DNA of 53,977 nucleotides, taken from Enterobacter mori LMG 25706 (GTDB lineage: Bacteria; Pseudomonadota; Gammaproteobacteria; Enterobacterales; Enterobacteriaceae). Below are positions 1-8,729 of this stretch, piece after piece; the stretch's first letter is position 1; every line of letters starts with the position of its first letter. The notes under the pieces are model-generated. The model was given only the letters and a program-made list of their open reading frames with translations. It did no database searches and was not told where the DNA came from. The DNA is taken from contig NZ_GL890775.1 of NCBI RefSeq assembly GCF_000211415.1, positions 110,844 to 164,820 on the forward strand. Reading direction: 5' to 3'. A program made the translations under genes and the position numbers.

Positions 1-18
1 ACTACAAAAACCGCACAT

Positions 19-1719
19 TTAAAGGTGCGCCTCAATATACCGCTGATAGCGGTTCGCCTTCAGGTAACACAAATCCACCAGCACCAGCCCGTCGACGCAG
101 TTGTTGAACGCCGGGTCGCTGCCGAAATCAATAAACTGTACGCCGCCGGGTTCACAGAGTTCGGAATATTGTTTGTAGAGCGGCGGAATGCCACAGCCCA
201 GATTGCCGAGCAGGGATTTCAGCTTCGTCAGATCGTCCACGTAATCCACGCCGCCAAACTGCGCAAGCACGTCCGGCAGCGAGGCGGGATACGGCTGACG
301 TGAGGCGGCTAGCGGATGCGTCGCCGGGAACCACAGGCGGTAAAATGCCACCAGCAGATCCCGCGCGGCAGGCGGTAAGCCGCCGGAGATGGAGACCGGG
401 CCAAACAGGTAGCGGTAGTGCGGGTAACGCGCCAGATAAGCCCCAATCCCGGACCATAAATAATCCAGGCCGCGGCGTCCCCAGTAGCGCGGCTGAATGA
501 AGCTGCGCCCCAGTTCAATACCGTGTTCCAGCACGTCCTGCATTTTGTCGTCGTAGTGGAACAGGCTATAGCTGTACAACCCTTCCAGACCGCGACGTTC
601 AACCTGCTTTGCGGTCGGCATAAAGCGATATGCGCCGACGATCTCCAGATCCTCTTCATCCCAGAGGATCAGGTGTAGATAATCGTCATCATAGCTGTCC
701 GTGTCCCGGCGTTTGCCGCTCCCTTCCTCCACGGCGCGAAAGGCAATCTCGCGCAGGCGGCCTAGTTCGCGCAGCAGAGGAGCCTCTTCTTGCCCGTTGC
801 GCTGCCACAGATAGATGGTTTTGCCGTCGCTGGTTTTCCCCAGGCACTCGGCCTGCGCCAGTTCACGCCTCAGCGTAGCCCGGTCTTCAGGACGGGCAAT
901 GGCGCACTGGGTTTTAAAGACGCCAGGCACTCCCTTGCCAAGACGCATCACGTGCTGACGACACTGCTCGGCCATCTCACGCGACGAAAGGGTGGCGCTA
1001 TGCCAGTGATGCCACGCAATCTGCTGGCCGATTTTAATCGGCAGCTGGCCATGGCGTCGGCGGAACATCTGCTGCATCAGCAGCAGCAAGGACAGCGTCG
1101 GCGACACCAGCGTGCTGGCATAAAAGAGCAGGCTGTTATGCGCCTGAATATGCACCGGCAGCAGCGGCGCACGCAGCTTGCTGGCGAGTTTGATAAAGCC
1201 TGAGTGCCATTTTTTATCGCGGACGCCTTTTCGCGTCGGACGGGAAACTTCTCCCGCCGGGAAGAAGATCAGCACGCCCGCGTTTTGCAGATGCTGTTCC
1301 ATCTGAACCAGGGATGTTTTCGCCGTCCTGCCGCCCATATTGTCCACCGGAATAAACAGCGAACTGAGGGGCTCAAGGTGAGTCAGCATCCGGTTGGTCA
1401 CGACTTTAACGTCGCGTCGCACGCGGGAGACGGCGTACATCAGCGCCAGCCCGTCCAGCGTACCCGTCGGGTGGTTGGCAATAATGACCAGCGGGCCATG
1501 TTCGGGGATTTGTTCGAGATCGCGGGCGGAAACGGTGCAGAGAATATCAAGGTGTTCCAGAACTTGCTCCACCATATCCAGCCCTTTCAGGTGGCGGTGG
1601 GCTGCGGCAAATTGCTGAAATTCGTCTTCGTAAAACAGTCTTTTTAACAGACTTTTTTGCCAGGGGGCAGGCCTCGCCTGAGGCCAAAGATCGTCGAGAA
1701 CGCTATCGAGGCTAAACAT
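19..1719 (-). CDS. Two-domain acyltransferase (PlsC-like + GNAT/OlsB-like), possible OlsF-type ornithine-lipid synthase
   Basis: A 566-residue protein with two acyltransferase parts. The N-terminal half has the lysophospholipid acyltransferase signature: NHPTGTLDG at about 82-90 and FPAGEVSR at 153-160. The C-terminal half (about 290-480) resembles the 'hemolysin'/OlsB GNAT family, with an E-L-G-R-S-F-I-x-P-x-Y stretch. The same combination is known in OlsF of Serratia, where the two halves make lyso-ornithine lipid and then ornithine lipid. Assigning that reaction here is inference; a generic membrane-lipid acyltransferase is the safe call. The start is well supported by an AGGAGG-like site just upstream. 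It lies 72 bp downstream of hemB on the same strand, so cotranscription is possible. Not present at this position in E. coli K-12. Confidence 0.8.
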   Translation of the reverse strand: MFSLDSVLDDLWPQARPAPWQKSLLKRLFYEDEFQQFAAAHRHLKGLDMVEQVLEHLDILCTVSARDLEQIPEHGPLVIIANHPTGTLDGLALMYAVSRVRRDVKVVTNRMLTHLEPLSSLFIPVDNMGGRTAKTSLVQMEQHLQNAGVLIFFPAGEVSRPTRKGVRDKKWHSGFIKLASKLRAPLLPVHIQAHNSLLFYASTLVSPTLSLLLLMQQMFRRRHGQLPIKIGQQIAWHHWHSATLSSREMAEQCRQHVMRLGKGVPGVFKTQCAIARPEDRATLRRELAQAECLGKTSDGKTIYLWQRNGQEEAPLLRELGRLREIAFRAVEEGSGKRRDTDSYDDDYLHLILWDEEDLEIVGAYRFMPTAKQVERRGLEGLYSYSLFHYDDKMQDVLEHGIELGRSFIQPRYWGRRGLDYLWSGIGAYLARYPHYRYLFGPVSISGGLPPAARDLLVAFYRLWFPATHPLAASRQPYPASLPDVLAQFGGVDYVDDLTKLKSLLGNLGCGIPPLYKQYSELCEPGGVQFIDFGSDPAFNNCVDGLVLVDLCYLKANRYQRYIEAHL

Positions 1720-1791
1720 GGTTACTCCTCCTGCCGTCTTGCGAAGACAGTAGAAGGAGCAGATGTCGGTTGTATTGCAGTTTGGTGAAGA

Positions 1792-2766
1792 TTAGCGGAG
1801 GATTTTCTTCTCAGCCAGATCCAGCGCGAAGTAGCTGAAGATCAGGTCCGCACCAGCGCGTTTGATCGCGCCCAGGCTTTCGAGGACCACTTTCTCTTCG
1901 TCAATCGCCCCTGCCCGCGCGGCGAATTTGATCATCGCGTACTCGCCACTGACCTGGTAAGCGCCCAGCGGCAGCTCGGTGCGCTCGCGGATGTCGCGCA
2001 GGATGTCGAGGTACGCGCCCGCTGGTTTCACCATCAGGCAGTCTGCGCCCTGGGCTTCATCCAGCAGGGATTCACGAATCGCCTCGCGGCGGTTCAGCGG
2101 GTTCATCTGATAGGTTTTACGATCGCCCTTCAGCGCCGTACCCGCCGCTTCACGGAACGGACCGTAGAAGGAGGAGGCAAATTTAGTGGAGTAGGACATG
2201 ATGGCGGTATCGGTAAAGCCCGCCGCGTCCAGCGCCTGACGAATCGCCTGAACCTGTCCGTCCATTGCCGCAGATGGGGCGATGAAGTCCGCACCTGCAG
2301 CGGCAGCGACGACCGCCTGCTTGCCGAGGTTCAGCAAGGTGGCATCGTTGTCCACGCCGTGATCGCACAGCACGCCACAGTGGCCGTGAGACGTGTATTC
2401 GCAGAAGCAGGTGTCGGACATTACCACCATTTCCGGCACGGTCTCTTTGCAGATGCGGGACATGCGGGCGACGAGGCCATCTTCTTTCCATGCATCGCTG
2501 CCGGTGGCGTCGGTATGGTGAGAGATGCCGAAGGTCATCACCGAGCGGATCCCCGCGTTGGCGATGCGTTCAATCTCACGCGCCAGATGTTTTTCCGGAA
2601 TGCGCATCACGCCCGGCATCGCCTCGATGGCTTTGTAGTCATCGATCTCTTCTTCGACAAAAATCGGCAACACCAGATCGTTTAAGGTCAGGGTTGTCTC
2701 TTCAAACATAGCGCGCAGTGCAGGTGACTTGCGCAGGCGGCGGGGACGTGCAATTAAATCGGTCAT
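1792..2766 (-). CDS. hemB: Delta-aminolevulinic acid dehydratase (porphobilinogen synthase)
   Basis: Condenses two 5-aminolevulinate molecules to porphobilinogen in haem and sirohaem synthesis, in the cytosol. The protein is 324 residues, the same length as E. coli HemB. The active-site zinc cysteines C120, C122 and C130 ([14 protein letters not shown]) and the two catalytic lysines K195 (STKFASS) and K247 (MVKPAGA) are all present. The reading frame extends upstream to 2871, but the start at [10 protein letters not shown] matches family length, so the extension is dismissed. It is divergent from the autotransporter and followed by the acyltransferase on the same strand. Confidence 0.97.
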   Translation of the reverse strand: MTDLIARPRRLRKSPALRAMFEETTLTLNDLVLPIFVEEEIDDYKAIEAMPGVMRIPEKHLAREIERIANAGIRSVMTFGISHHTDATGSDAWKEDGLVARMSRICKETVPEMVVMSDTCFCEYTSHGHCGVLCDHGVDNDATLLNLGKQAVVAAAAGADFIAPSAAMDGQVQAIRQALDAAGFTDTAIMSYSTKFASSFYGPFREAAGTALKGDRKTYQMNPLNRREAIRESLLDEAQGADCLMVKPAGAYLDILRDIRERTELPLGAYQVSGEYAMIKFAARAGAIDEEKVVLESLGAIKRAGADLIFSYFALDLAEKKILR

Positions 2767-3217
2767 GGTATGCCTGATGTTTGTGGAACAAAGAAGACCA
2801 GTGTACATGAAAGTGAAGAGGGGTGTTTTACGAAATTGGGCATTTTGATGTTGCGAAATGCGCCAAAACAAGCCGCATAAAATGTCGATATTATAGAAAG
2901 AATGATGGCTTTTTAGGTGGCGTGAAATATTGGCGGAAGTTTTGAATTGAATGGAAGGTATAATTATAAATCATCTATTGTTTTTTATTATATTGGCTGG
3001 GTCAATAAAATAGAATTGTAATTTGCTGATTTTATAATATTTATTCAGGGTGATTCTTATTGTTTCGTTTTTTAGACGTGAGTTGTCTGGATACGGACTT
3101 AATTGAATCATTCATTGAACCTTTTAGAAATGAAACTGCATAATCCCCTCCGCAATTAAACATTGCAAAATGATTTGACGGACAAACTTGCTTACGTCCC
3201 TGAGGAGGGATGACCCA
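2767..3217. promoter_or_regulatory. AT-rich divergent intergenic region, hemB / autotransporter
   Basis: A 451-bp gap with no convincing gene. It should hold the hemB promoter on its left side and the autotransporter promoter on its right. It is clearly AT-richer than the surrounding genes, especially about 2930-3060, where a TATAAT hexamer occurs at 3033-3038 without a good -35 at standard spacing. Such AT-rich stretches upstream of surface-protein genes are often H-NS targets, which is inference here. A strong GAGGAGGGA ribosome-binding site lies at about 3202-3210, just before the autotransporter start. Confidence 0.5.
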
Positions 3218-5992
3218 ATGCAAACATGGAAAAAGAAACTGGTTGTATCTCAACTTGCATTAGCCTGCACCCTGGCTATCGCTTCTCAGGCTAATGCGAA
3301 GGATATTTCCGGCACGACGTATAATACGTTTGGATATGATAATACCGCCTCTACCCCCTGGTATTATGGTTATGCAGACTGGGATTACTCGGATGCCACC
3401 CATGATGGTGATATTTATCCGGTGATTAACAAGTCCACGGTAAACGGTGTTATTTCAACATACTATCTGGATGATGGCGTTAATGGCCGGGCGAATGCGT
3501 TAAGTATTTCCAACAGCACCATCAACGGCATGATCACGTCTGAGTGTATGACCACGACGTGTGCCGATGGCACGGAGACGGATGGTACTGCACATACGCA
3601 ATATGACCGTTTCAGCCTGACGGTAGATAACAGCACCATCAATGACACCTACGAGCATTATGCTTATGACGTTGTGAATGGTGACACCACCGAAACCCAT
3701 TATCTGGACACCTACGGTCTGGGTAACGCCATTACGCTGGATGTAGAGTCTGATATCGTTATTCAGAATAACTCCCACGTAGCCGGTATCACGCTGACGC
3801 AGGGTTATCAGGAACTGGATAATACCCCGTATGACGGTGTGGAAGGCGTTGCCAATAGTAGCAACATCTTTACCGATACCCTGGTGGTGAAAGACTCCGT
3901 GCTGACCTCCGGCGCATACAGCGATCTGGGCACCAGCGGTTTCTATGGTCAAACGGCCAAGCCGAGCGACTACGGTGAAACCAACGCGATGGCGGCGGAT
4001 GACGCAGCGCTGATCGTGGCTGCCAGCGCGTCTGACAACGCGATGCAGACGACAGCGACGTTCGATCACTCCACCGTTACAGGTGACATCCTGTTCTCCA
4101 GTACCTTCGATAACAACTTCTACGAGAATGGCGACCCGGCAACCGATACCACCGATGACGGTGTGTATAACCCAACCACCAACGGCTGGGATGGCACCGA
4201 TACACTGGATGTCACTCTGACTAACGGCAGTAAGTGGGTGGGTGCAGCGCAGTCCAGCGTCGAAGCCATCGGCACCGCGCAAATGTACGGTCAGGGCTAT
4301 AGCGATGTCGACTGGCGTACGCTCTCGCCAAACAGCATCTGGCCTGATTCTACCTTCGACACCAACGGTCACGTTGCGGGTGAAGAGGTTTATCAGAGCG
4401 GTCTGTTCAACGTGGCGCTGGATAACGGTTCCGAGTGGGATACCCGTAAAGTCTCCAACATTGACGCGCTGACGGTGAATAATCAGTCGCAGGTCAATGT
4501 TGAAAACTCTGGCCTGCTGGCGGACACCATCACGCTGACCAATGCTTCAACGCTGAATATCGGCGACAGCGGCGCCGTCGCGACCGACAGCCTGTACCTG
4601 GACAGCTACAGCCGCGCAGCGCTGACTGAAGAGACCGCTGAGCTGTATGCCAACACCATTACCGTAGACAACGGTGCCGAGCTGGCGCTGGGTATGGGTC
4701 AGGTTGATACGCACAACATGGTGCTGACCGACGGCGGCGTGCTGAACGTGGCCAGCCGCGATTACGTGCTGAACAGCGATCTGAACAACGCGCGCTATAT
4801 CACCAACGATAAGTACAATGCCGATTACGACTACGGCGTTGTGGCGATTAATTCTGATGGCCATCTGTCAGTGAACGGTGACGTTGCACGTAACTACAAA
4901 GTGCGCATCGATGATGCGACCGGTGCCGGTTCCGTTGCCGATTACAAAAATAAAGAGATCGTCCGCATCTATGACAATAACGCGGATACCACAGCCAGCT
5001 TTACTGCCGCGAACAAAGCCGATTTAGGTGCCTACACCTATCAGGCGCAGCAGAAAGGTGACACCGTTGTTCTGCAGCAGAAAGAGCTGACCGACTATGC
5101 CAACATGGCGCTGAGCATCCCGTCTGCTAACAGCAACATCTGGAACCTGCAGCAGGATCCCGTCGGCACGCGTCTGACCAACAGCCGCCACGGCCTGGCG
5201 GATAACGGCGGAGCGTGGGTGAGCTACTTCGGTGGTAACTTCGACGCTGATAATGGCAACGTTAGCTACGATCAGGACGTGAGCGGCATTATGGTTGGTC
5301 TGGATACCCAGATTGACGGTAACAATGCGAAATGGATCGTCGGTGGTGCTGCAGGCTTCGCGAAGGGCGATATCAGCGATCGTACCGGTCAGGTTGATCA
5401 GGACAGTCAGACTGCGATGGTCTACGCATCTGCGAAATTTGCGAACGATGTGTTCCTCGACAGCTCCCTGAGCTACACCCGCTTTAACAACGAGCTCTCG
5501 GCCACCATGAGCAACGGTCAGTACGTTGACGGTGACACCACGACCGATGCGGTCGGCTTTGGGATGAAACTGGGCTACGACTGGAAACCAAACCTGTCTG
5601 GCTACATCACGCCTTACGCGGCGGTATCCGGCCTGTTCCAGTCCGGGGATGATTACCGGCTGAGCAACGACATGCGAATTGATGGGCAGTCATACGACAG
5701 CCTGCGTTATGAGCTTGGCGTAGATGTGGGTTATACCTTCAATTACGGCGGAGAGCAGGCGTTGACGCCTTACTTCAAGCTGGCTTACGTGTATGACGAT
5801 GCCGACAACAATGCTGATGTGAACGACGACAGCATCGACAACGGTGTTGAAGGTTCTGCGGTTCGTGTGGGTCTGGGCACGCAGTTCAGCTTCACGAAGA
5901 ACTTCAGCGCATATACTGATGCAACTTATCTCGGTGGCGGCGACGTTGACCAGAACTGGGGTGCAAATCTGGGTGTGAAATATACCTGGTAA
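3218..5992 (+). CDS. Type Va autotransporter, beta-helix passenger with C-terminal outer-membrane barrel
   Basis: A 924-residue self-secreted surface protein. Residues 1-27 are a signal peptide ending in ASQANA. The passenger (about 28-650) is Asn/Asp/Thr/Ser-rich with recurring short STxNGxI and LTVNNxSxVN strands, as in AIDA/pertactin-like beta-helices. Residues about 663-924 form the autotransporter barrel, ending in an aromatic residue (KYTW). It occupies the hemB-yaiV position where E. coli carries yaiT, a locus disrupted in K-12; here the frame is intact. An unusual pair of cysteines lies at C110 and C115. Start chosen for the GAGGAGGGA site and signal peptide. Function is probably adhesion or biofilm formation, which is inference. 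Confidence 0.9.
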   Translation: MQTWKKKLVVSQLALACTLAIASQANAKDISGTTYNTFGYDNTASTPWYYGYADWDYSDATHDGDIYPVINKSTVNGVISTYYLDDGVNGRANALSISNSTINGMITSECMTTTCADGTETDGTAHTQYDRFSLTVDNSTINDTYEHYAYDVVNGDTTETHYLDTYGLGNAITLDVESDIVIQNNSHVAGITLTQGYQELDNTPYDGVEGVANSSNIFTDTLVVKDSVLTSGAYSDLGTSGFYGQTAKPSDYGETNAMAADDAALIVAASASDNAMQTTATFDHSTVTGDILFSSTFDNNFYENGDPATDTTDDGVYNPTTNGWDGTDTLDVTLTNGSKWVGAAQSSVEAIGTAQMYGQGYSDVDWRTLSPNSIWPDSTFDTNGHVAGEEVYQSGLFNVALDNGSEWDTRKVSNIDALTVNNQSQVNVENSGLLADTITLTNASTLNIGDSGAVATDSLYLDSYSRAALTEETAELYANTITVDNGAELALGMGQVDTHNMVLTDGGVLNVASRDYVLNSDLNNARYITNDKYNADYDYGVVAINSDGHLSVNGDVARNYKVRIDDATGAGSVADYKNKEIVRIYDNNADTTASFTAANKADLGAYTYQAQQKGDTVVLQQKELTDYANMALSIPSANSNIWNLQQDPVGTRLTNSRHGLADNGGAWVSYFGGNFDADNGNVSYDQDVSGIMVGLDTQIDGNNAKWIVGGAAGFAKGDISDRTGQVDQDSQTAMVYASAKFANDVFLDSSLSYTRFNNELSATMSNGQYVDGDTTTDAVGFGMKLGYDWKPNLSGYITPYAAVSGLFQSGDDYRLSNDMRIDGQSYDSLRYELGVDVGYTFNYGGEQALTPYFKLAYVYDDADNNADVNDDSIDNGVEGSAVRVGLGTQFSFTKNFSAYTDATYLGGGDVDQNWGANLGVKYTW

Positions 5993-5997
5993 AATAT

Positions 5998-6029
5998 AAA
6001 AAGCGGGGGAATATTTCCCCCGCTTTTTT
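5998..6029. terminator. Rho-independent terminator after the autotransporter
   Basis: A 14-bp perfect stem (arms 5998-6011 and 6015-6028) with a three-base loop, an A-run on the left and a T-run on the right. It begins 6 bp after the autotransporter stop codon and could act in both directions. Confidence 0.9.
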
Positions 6030-6084
6030 ATATAACAATTAAAAATAATCGAGAACCGACAGATACAGATGACTTGAGGTCTGC

Positions 6085-6714
6085 ATGAATGTTAATGCGA
6101 AGCCACTTTCTGAATTAAGCCGGATCGTACAGTGCCTGGAAGTCGCCAGCACCCCTTTTAAGACCGCGCCACAGAAATTAATTTCAACCGCTAATAATGA
6201 GGATGATGTTCCATACACATTTGTAATACAAACCGGCGTCGTTGCCATCCACAGAAAGTCAGATGAACTTCTCGTGGGAATTGCAAAGGCACCCTATATC
6301 TATGGTTTAAGCGCGTGGGTAAATAATAGCCATCAGGAATATGTGATGATGGCGCATTCACATTGCTCAGGTTTTTATTTACCGGCCTCTTCACTGTACC
6401 AACGGCTTCAGCAAGCCTCACTCTGGCAAGACGCCTTTTGTTGGCTGTCGTGGATCAACCATCATCTGGGTAAACGTGACATGCAACTGGTGGGGAATAA
6501 CTCTTACAGCCAGATCCGGGCCATGCTCATTAATATGGCCGAGTGGGATGAAACGCTGCGCTCAAAAATTGGCGTTATGAATCATATTCAGCGTAGCACA
6601 GGGATCTCACGCTCTGTGGTCGCGGAAGTACTGGCAGCGCTGCGGCAGGGTAATTATATTACGATGAGCCGGGGCAAACTGGTTAGCATCAACCGTCTGC
6701 CCGCGGACTATTAG
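6085..6714 (+). CDS. iprA: Helix-turn-helix transcriptional regulator IprA (YaiV)
   Basis: A 209-residue regulator with an N-terminal sensor-like domain (about 1-130, with CRP-like strands such as TFVIQTGVVA) and a C-terminal winged helix (about 165-205, STGISRSVVAEVLAALRQGNY). It matches E. coli YaiV in length and closely in its C-terminal half; the family is named IprA for its effect on hydrogen-peroxide resistance in Salmonella. The N-terminal half is more diverged than most genes here. The gene lies directly downstream of the autotransporter, separated by a terminator, and converges on ampH with one base between the stop codons. Confidence 0.9.
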   Translation: MNVNAKPLSELSRIVQCLEVASTPFKTAPQKLISTANNEDDVPYTFVIQTGVVAIHRKSDELLVGIAKAPYIYGLSAWVNNSHQEYVMMAHSHCSGFYLPASSLYQRLQQASLWQDAFCWLSWINHHLGKRDMQLVGNNSYSQIRAMLINMAEWDETLRSKIGVMNHIQRSTGISRSVVAEVLAALRQGNYITMSRGKLVSINRLPADY

Positions 6715-6715
6715 G

Positions 6716-7877
6716 TCAGTTAGACGCCGTCAGCACCTGCGCTTTATTCGCGCTCAGCTCAGCAACCAGATTATTGATGCCATCGCTCATGTTAACGAAG
6801 CGCGTGTTTGGCGAGCGGGTGACGACCACAAACGCCCCTACGGTTGGACTGCGGGATCATCGCCATATAGGTGATGAATCCGCCACCGCCGCCGGTTTTC
6901 TGAATAATGCCCGGGCGGCCGTCTTTCGGCGCCATGTACACCCAGCCCAAACCGAGGGCGTCGGCTTTACCCGGTACGTCCATACCGATAACGCGGGTCA
7001 GTTGGGTACGCTGATAAATCAGCGTTTGCATGCGGTCGGCCTGGTGGGTGCGAGAGTAGAAATCCGAAGAGAGGAACTGCTGCATCCAGCGCATCATGTC
7101 GCCAGGCGTTGAATACACACCACCGCTGCCGATCGCCGCCAGGGTGTTATTACACGGGCTGGCACCTTTTTCAGCGACCATCAGGCGACGGCACTGGTCA
7201 GGGGAGGGGGTAAAGGTGGTGTCCTTCATCCCCAACGGACGGGTAATCTGCTCTTCAAACAGCTGAGGATAGGGTTTACCCGAAGCGGTCGATAACGCAT
7301 CGGCCAGCAGATCAAACGCGAGGTTTGAATAGGCGGCCTGCGAACCCGGCGTGGTTTTCAGCGTCGCGGTGCTCAGGTAATTCCAGCGCTGTTCGCGCGT
7401 CGGCCAGACAAAGACGGGACGATGTGCCGCGCCGCCAGGTTGTTCTCGCGGCAGGGCACTGGTGTGGGTCGCCAGGTTGACCAGTCTGATGGGGGCACCC
7501 TGATAAGTCGGGACGCGAGCGCCTGGCGGTGCGTATTTGCTGAGCGGGTCGTCGCGTTTAACCACGCCCTGGTCGAGAAGCTTCACCAGCATTTCGCTGG
7601 TCATCAGCTTGGTGATGGAGGCAATACGGATCACCGAATCCAGCTGCGGGTGAATGTTATTCCCCGGGCGCGTTTCACCAAAGCTGCGAAACACGCGCTG
7701 GTTACCGTCAATGACCACCAGCGCCATTCCCGTCCCGCCGCTACCGTAATAGATCAGGTTCGCGTAGCGATCGGCGATATCAGAGGCTAAAACCGGGGCC
7801 GTCAGCGGCTGCGCTGCCTGGGCGGTGGAAAAGCTCACCGCACATAGCGCGGCGAAAGAGAGCAGACAACGTTCCAA
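6716..7877 (-). pseudogene. ampH: AmpH, D-alanyl-D-alanine carboxypeptidase/endopeptidase, frameshifted near the 3' end
   Basis: A class C beta-lactamase-like penicillin-binding protein of the periplasm, involved in peptidoglycan remodelling. The catalytic motifs SITK (S87-K90), YSN (183-185) and KTG (327-329) are intact, after a signal peptide ending AQA. One extra G in the pair at 6842-6843 shifts the frame after Asn345. The frame as read ends at 6792 after 16 foreign residues (361 in all). Skipping that base restores 41 residues, VGAFVVVTRSPNTRF and onward, to a stop at 6716 and a 386-residue protein, close to E. coli AmpH (385). The start is probably TTG at 7877, just before the signal peptide; longer in-frame starts add no family sequence. 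It could be a real mutation or a sequencing error. Confidence 0.88.
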
Positions 7878-8081
7878 CGAAAAGCATCCATCAAGTAAAT
7901 AAGGAAAGTTAGGGGTATTTATACTACTAATCGGTAAGCTGCAAAGGCCCGAATTGCATAACGATAGCGAGAAAAACGTAACCATGGGTAAATATGAACA
8001 ATTTACTTGCGGCCTGGATCCCATTTTGTGACATCGGGCTTATGATAGGCACCAGTGCGACTCAATCTTGCGGAGAACGGT

Positions 8082-8615
8082 ATGTCTGATAAGCGTGTGG
8101 TTATGGTGGTTGATATGCAGAACGGGGTATTCGAGACGCCGCGTCATCAGCGCGAGAAATGTGTCTCTCTGATCAACCAGCTTACGCAGGCAGCCGATAG
8201 GGTGGTTTTTATACAGCATACTGAAGCCGGGGGCCTGGAAGAGGGAAGTGAAGGGTTTGCGTTGCTTCCTGAGCTAAATCAGCCAGCAGGTGCGTTGTAC
8301 GTCACCAAAACCGCCTGTGATGCCTTCTATAACACCGCGCTTGAGACGCTGCTGCGTGAACAGGGCATTCGCGAGTTTGTCATTTGCGGCTGTGCCACCG
8401 ATTACTGTGTCGATGCCACCCTCAAAAACGGCGTCAGCCGGGGCTACCACATCACGGTTGCTGAAGATGCCCACACCACGGCCAATCGCCCGGCGGCGGA
8501 AGCCCAGGTTCTGATTGCGCACTACAACGATGTCTGGCGTAACTTCATCGCCCCTGCCAATCCACCTTCGGTGAAACGCACCGAAACAATTCTCGAAAAC
8601 TGGAAAGCGAACTAA
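8082..8615 (+). CDS. Isochorismatase-family cysteine hydrolase
   Basis: A 177-residue single-domain hydrolase. The Asp-Lys-Cys triad of the isochorismatase/nicotinamidase fold is visible: D11 in VVMVVDMQNG, K76 in YVTKTACDAF and C109 in CGCATDYCVDA. The substrate cannot be told from sequence; members hydrolyse isochorismate, nicotinamide, N-carbamoyl compounds or ureas. The start at MSDKRVV follows a GGAGAACGG site. It stands between ampH (divergent) and sbmA, which are adjacent in E. coli, and a hairpin after it suggests it is its own unit. Confidence 0.88.
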   Translation: MSDKRVVMVVDMQNGVFETPRHQREKCVSLINQLTQAADRVVFIQHTEAGGLEEGSEGFALLPELNQPAGALYVTKTACDAFYNTALETLLREQGIREFVICGCATDYCVDATLKNGVSRGYHITVAEDAHTTANRPAAEAQVLIAHYNDVWRNFIAPANPPSVKRTETILENWKAN

Positions 8616-8630
8616 TAATAAACCCACGGG

Positions 8631-8676
8631 TCTGACCTTTTTGCCTGCGCCGCTGGCGGGTTCAGGTCAGATTTTC
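8631..8676 (+). terminator. Terminator-like hairpin after the isochorismatase-family gene
   Basis: Outer arms TCTGACCT (8631-8638) and AGGTCAGA (8664-8671) enclose a GC-rich inner stem and are followed by ATTTTC. It lies between the hydrolase and sbmA. Confidence 0.65.
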
Positions 8677-8729
8677 GTGTGGCGATGTGTTGAGCACAGC
8701 AACAGCCAGAACAACAAAAAGGAAGCACA

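Noticed and set aside
1736..1748. Small GTCTT/AAGAC hairpin between hemB and the acyltransferase
   Set aside because: Five base pairs without a U-tract; too weak to call a terminator.
2767..2871. Upstream in-frame extension of hemB
   Set aside because: It adds 35 residues absent from the family; the 324-residue start matches known HemB.
3500..4372. 290-codon frame antisense to the autotransporter passenger
   Set aside because: It arises from the repetitive Asn/Thr/Asp codons of the passenger; no recognisable domain.
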